Part shown: piece after piece, positions 61,710 through 64,000 of the stretch | Position numbering within the stretch: the first letter of the stretch is position 1 | Layout: every line of letters begins with the position of its first letter | Source: Curtobacterium sp. MCSS17_015 | GTDB taxonomy: Bacteria; Actinomycetota; Actinomycetes; Actinomycetales; Microbacteriaceae | Direction of reading: 5' to 3' | DNA length: 64,000 nucleotides | Assembly (NCBI RefSeq): GCF_003234265.2 | Contig: NZ_CP126256.1 | Location: 1,984,001 to 2,048,000 of the forward strand | Notes under the pieces: model-generated | Seen by the model: only the letters and a program-made list of their open reading frames with translations | Told to the model about the DNA's origin: nothing | Database searches by the model: none | Position numbers and translations under genes: made by a program

Positions 61710-62699
61710 CGCGACGATCGCCGCGGCTCCCCGGTCGAACTCGTCCAGGTCGCCCCGCTCCCCCGCCCGGTACGCCCGGCCGCCGAGCACCCACTGGTAC
61801 GCCAGGACCAGCGCGAGCGCCACCGTGCCGATGCCGATCTTCACCGGCCACGGCCACTCCTGCCGGGTGACCGTCCCCTCGACGACACCGGACAGCAGCA
61901 GGGTCAGTACCAGCCCGATCGCGACGGTGATGAGCGCGCGACCGTCCTCGGCGAGCGCCTGCCCCCGCGTGCGGTGACCGGGCGCGATCCACGACCAGGC
62001 GATCATCAGGCCGGCCCCACCGGCCAGGAAGACCGAGTACAACTCGAGCTGCCCGTGCGGCGCGATGTACAGGAAGAAGTCGCCCAACCGCCCCTGGGAG
62101 TGCATGACCGACGCCGAGACGCCGAGACCCACGGCGTTCTGCATGATCGAGTACGGCACGAAGAGCCCGGTGATGCCGAACGCCACCATGCTCGCCGCGA
62201 TGTAGGCGTTGTTGGTCCAAACCTGCGCGGTGAAGGCACCGAGGCCGTGGTCGGAGTAGTAGTCGACGAAGTCCTGCGTGGCGTACTGCCGGAGGGCGGC
62301 GTCGGTCCCGAAGGTGGCGACGGCGCCGGGTGTCGAGGTGATCCAGACCGCCGTGACGACCGCGATGAGGACGGTCGCGACCGCGACCCAGATCGTCACC
62401 CAGCGGATCCGGTAGAGCGCCGCCGGCAGCTGCAGTGCGAAGAACCGCGTCAGCACCGTCAGCGGATCGACCGGTGCACCCGTGAACCGCAGCCGGGCGC
62501 GATGCAGCGTCAGGGACAGGCGGTCCCCGGTCGTGGACCGGGGAGCGGCGGCACGGATCCGCGCGAGGTCGGTCGCGGCCGCCTGGTACCCGGCGACGAG
62601 GCGGTCGACGTCGGCGCCGGAGGTCGGCCGGCGCCGGGCGAGCCGGTCGAGCTCCGTCCACCGCTCGCGGTGCACGTCTGCGTACGCGTCCAGGTCCAT
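61704..62699 (-). CDS. Stage II sporulation protein M-like membrane protein
   Basis: The 331-residue product has a cytoplasmic N-terminal domain of about 95 residues and seven helices with the SpoIIM signature: DFVDYYSDHGLGAFTAQVWTNNAYIAA, FVPYSIMQNAVGLGVSASVMHSQGRLGDFFLYIAPHGQLEL. In non-sporulating actinobacteria SpoIIM-type proteins accompany MoxR-DUF58 clusters and RDD proteins. It is convergent with DUF58 and divergent from RDD. Confidence 0.9.
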   Translation of the reverse strand: MDLDAYADVHRERWTELDRLARRRPTSGADVDRLVAGYQAAATDLARIRAAAPRSTTGDRLSLTLHRARLRFTGAPVDPLTVLTRFFALQLPAALYRIRWVTIWVAVATVLIAVVTAVWITSTPGAVATFGTDAALRQYATQDFVDYYSDHGLGAFTAQVWTNNAYIAASMVAFGITGLFVPYSIMQNAVGLGVSASVMHSQGRLGDFFLYIAPHGQLELYSVFLAGGAGLMIAWSWIAPGHRTRGQALAEDGRALITVAIGLVLTLLLSGVVEGTVTRQEWPWPVKIGIGTVALALVLAYQWVLGGRAYRAGERGDLDEFDRGAAAIVAG

Positions 62700-62796
62700 C
62701 CGGTCTCCCCCTCGTCATCGTCCGCGTGGTCGTCCGCTCGCGGCACTCGACCGGACCGGCTCCGCGTCCGTCCTGCCGCTCGTGGCACGCTTCCGC

Positions 62797-62802
62797 CAGA
62801 AT
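62797..62802 (+). promoter_or_regulatory. -10 box of the RDD gene, leaderless
   Basis: CAGAAT ends six bases before the ATG at 62809, with no ribosome binding site between them. Confidence 0.45.
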
Positions 62803-62808
62803 GATCCC

Positions 62809-63678
62809 ATGCCGAAGCGCAGCACGCCCCGGGACCTGGCGGACCGACGGTTCGTCCGCGCGCTCGACGAGACCGACGACGCGCTCGTGGTGGGCGAGGC
62901 GGTCGCGCTCGACGTCGTCCCCGCCGGCATCGTGCTCCGTCTCGCCGCAGCGCTCCTCGACGCGCTGTGCCTGGTCGCGCTCCTCGTGATGCTGCTCATC
63001 GGACTGGCTCGCGTCTGGCCGGTCGGCATCGACGACGCCTGGGGCGCTGCCGCGCAGATCGCCGTCATCGTGACCGTCTTCGTCCTGGTCCCCGCTGCGG
63101 TCGAGACGGCGACCCGTGGCAAGAGCGTCGGGCGGTACGCCCTCGGCACGCGGGTGGTCCGGCTCGACGGTGGAGCGGTGTCCTTCCGGCACGCGTTCAC
63201 CCGGTCGCTGGTCGGGCTGCTCGAACTCTGGACGACCTTCGGTTCGCTCGCGCTCGTGGTCGCCCTGTTCGGCTCACGGCCGCGCCGACTGGGCGATCTG
63301 CTCGCCGGGACCGTCGTGCAGCACGAGCGGTTGCCACGGTCCGCCGCACCGTCGGTGCTGCTGCCGCCGTCGCTGACCGCGTGGGCCCGGGTGGCCGACG
63401 TCCGTGCGCTCCCGCAGCGGCTCGAGAACCGTCTGGGGGCCTTCTTCCGCGGGGCCGCGACGGTGCAGCCGGCCCTCCGCGAGGCCACCGCCCGCGCGCT
63501 GGCGGCCGAGGTCGCCGGGTACGCGCACCCGGTGCCGCCCGTGGCCCCGGAGGAGTTCCTGGCGGGCGTCGTCGCGCTCCGTCGGCAGCGGGACCTGCTG
63601 GCCTTCGGCGGCCGGGTACGGTCCCTCGACGCCGCAGCGGCGGTGGCCGGTGCCCGCCCGCCCGGCTTCCCCCGCTGA
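62809..63678 (+). CDS. RDD family membrane protein
   Basis: The 289-residue protein has the RDD domain with helices at about 44-66, 80-102 and 145-160 and the TRGKSVGRYALGTRVVRLDGG loop. A cytoplasmic tail of about 120 residues follows. The RDD family includes small transporters with little functional knowledge. Its location with SpoIIM, DUF58 and MoxR is conserved in actinobacteria, indicating a shared membrane process. Confidence 0.88.
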   Translation: MPKRSTPRDLADRRFVRALDETDDALVVGEAVALDVVPAGIVLRLAAALLDALCLVALLVMLLIGLARVWPVGIDDAWGAAAQIAVIVTVFVLVPAAVETATRGKSVGRYALGTRVVRLDGGAVSFRHAFTRSLVGLLELWTTFGSLALVVALFGSRPRRLGDLLAGTVVQHERLPRSAAPSVLLPPSLTAWARVADVRALPQRLENRLGAFFRGAATVQPALREATARALAAEVAGYAHPVPPVAPEEFLAGVVALRRQRDLLAFGGRVRSLDAAAAVAGARPPGFPR

Positions 63679-63732
63679 GGTCACCGGAAGGGCTGGGGGA
63701 GATGACCTCAGCTGCGGCCACCGAGCAGGCGA

Positions 63733-63769
63733 CGGGTCCGGCCGGGCCTCCCGCCCCCGCCCGGACCCG
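63733..63769. terminator. Hairpin between convergent RDD and ahcY genes
   Basis: CGGGTCCGG and CCGGACCCG arms enclose a GC-rich loop that includes CGGGCCTCCCG, the arm seen in other hairpins here. It lies in the 98-base convergent gap. Confidence 0.5.
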
Positions 63770-63776
63770 CGGCGCG

Positions 63777-64000
63777 TCAGTACCGGTAGTGCTCGGGCTT
63801 GTACGGGCCCTCGACCGCGACGCCGATGTACGACGCCTGCTCCGGCCGGAGCTCGGTCAGCCGCACCCCCAGCGCGTCGAGGTGCAGGCGCGCCACCTTC
63901 TCGTCGAGGTGCTTCGGCAGCACGTACACGCCGGTGGGGTAGGAGTCGAGCCGCGTGTGCAGCTCGATCTGCGCGAGCACCTGGTTGGTGAACGAGTTGC
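63777..64000 (-). CDS. ahcY: Adenosylhomocysteinase, C-terminal fragment
   Basis: About 74 codons lie inside the window; the rest is beyond the right edge. The sequence [35 protein letters not shown] and the terminal [11 protein letters not shown] are the hallmarks of S-adenosylhomocysteine hydrolase, in which the KPxHYRY end completes the NAD+ site of the neighbouring subunit. It recycles the by-product of methylation. In Mycobacterium sahH is also close to mtrA. Confidence 0.95.
   Translation of the reverse strand, partial: NSFTNQVLAQIELHTRLDSYPTGVYVLPKHLDEKVARLHLDALGVRLTELRPEQASYIGVAVEGPYKPEHYRY

Overview
The window is a contiguous stretch of chromosome from a high-GC Gram-positive actinobacterium, most probably a Curtobacterium or close relative in the Microbacteriaceae. 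The reasons are a base composition near 70% GC with coding GC-rich third positions, a 16S gene whose variable regions resemble Curtobacterium, and actinobacterial hallmark genes (whiB1, pdtaS, mtrA-mtrB-lpqB, Rv3235-like, long-form hpf). I see no prophage, insertion sequence or CRISPR array; nearly everything is core metabolism and cell-envelope housekeeping.

Region 1 (1-4.6 kb, minus strand): leuC-leuD-murA-acyltransferase-gpsA, with overlapping stop/start codons, joins leucine synthesis to peptidoglycan and phospholipid synthesis. Region 2 (4.6-13 kb): a FUSC-type membrane protein, a GNAT acetyltransferase, a phosphatase with two crcB fluoride channels, two tRNA-Glu, a DUF72 protein, a metallo-beta-lactamase-fold protein, a zinc ribbon protein, tRNA-Gln, a thioredoxin-reductase-like flavoprotein lacking the usual NADPH motif, and gltX. 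Region 3 (12.9-18.8 kb): a complete rRNA operon on the minus strand (16S-23S-5S) with a strong promoter and terminator. Region 4 (18.8-31 kb, minus): serA-leuB-ilvE-FAHD, then mtlD with two coupled membrane proteins, then ilvD-ilvB-ilvN-ilvC. Together with leuCD this gives ilvBN, ilvC, ilvD, ilvE, leuB, leuC and leuD; leuA is not in the window.

Region 5 (31-39.4 kb): otsA-otsB (trehalose), a CorA-type transporter, an SLC13-like permease, an MscS channel and an amino acid permease. Region 6 (39.5-43.8 kb): a tightly overlapped operon of an EspR-like HTH regulator, an ImmA/IrrE metallopeptidase and an MAB_1171c-like membrane protein; a YigZ protein; tRNA-Lys; a Bcp peroxiredoxin; a membrane protein. 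Region 7 (44-55.5 kb): whiB1, pdtaS, Rv3235-like, secA, hpf, comF, lpqB, mtrB, mtrA, in an order much like that of Mycobacterium. Region 8 (55.6-63.7 kb): a membrane protein with a Gly-Trp-Pro-Gln repeat tail, then DUF4129, DUF4350, MoxR ATPase and DUF58 genes with overlapping codons, with divergent SpoIIM and RDD genes. The window ends inside ahcY.

Regulatory patterns stand out. At least eleven genes have a -10-like hexamer 6-7 bases before the start codon, implying leaderless mRNAs. leuC and ilvD share a TTGGTATACCAA-like palindrome in the promoter spacer. An identical 40-bp perfect palindrome lies between two convergent gene pairs. The tRNA terminators share a common left flank.
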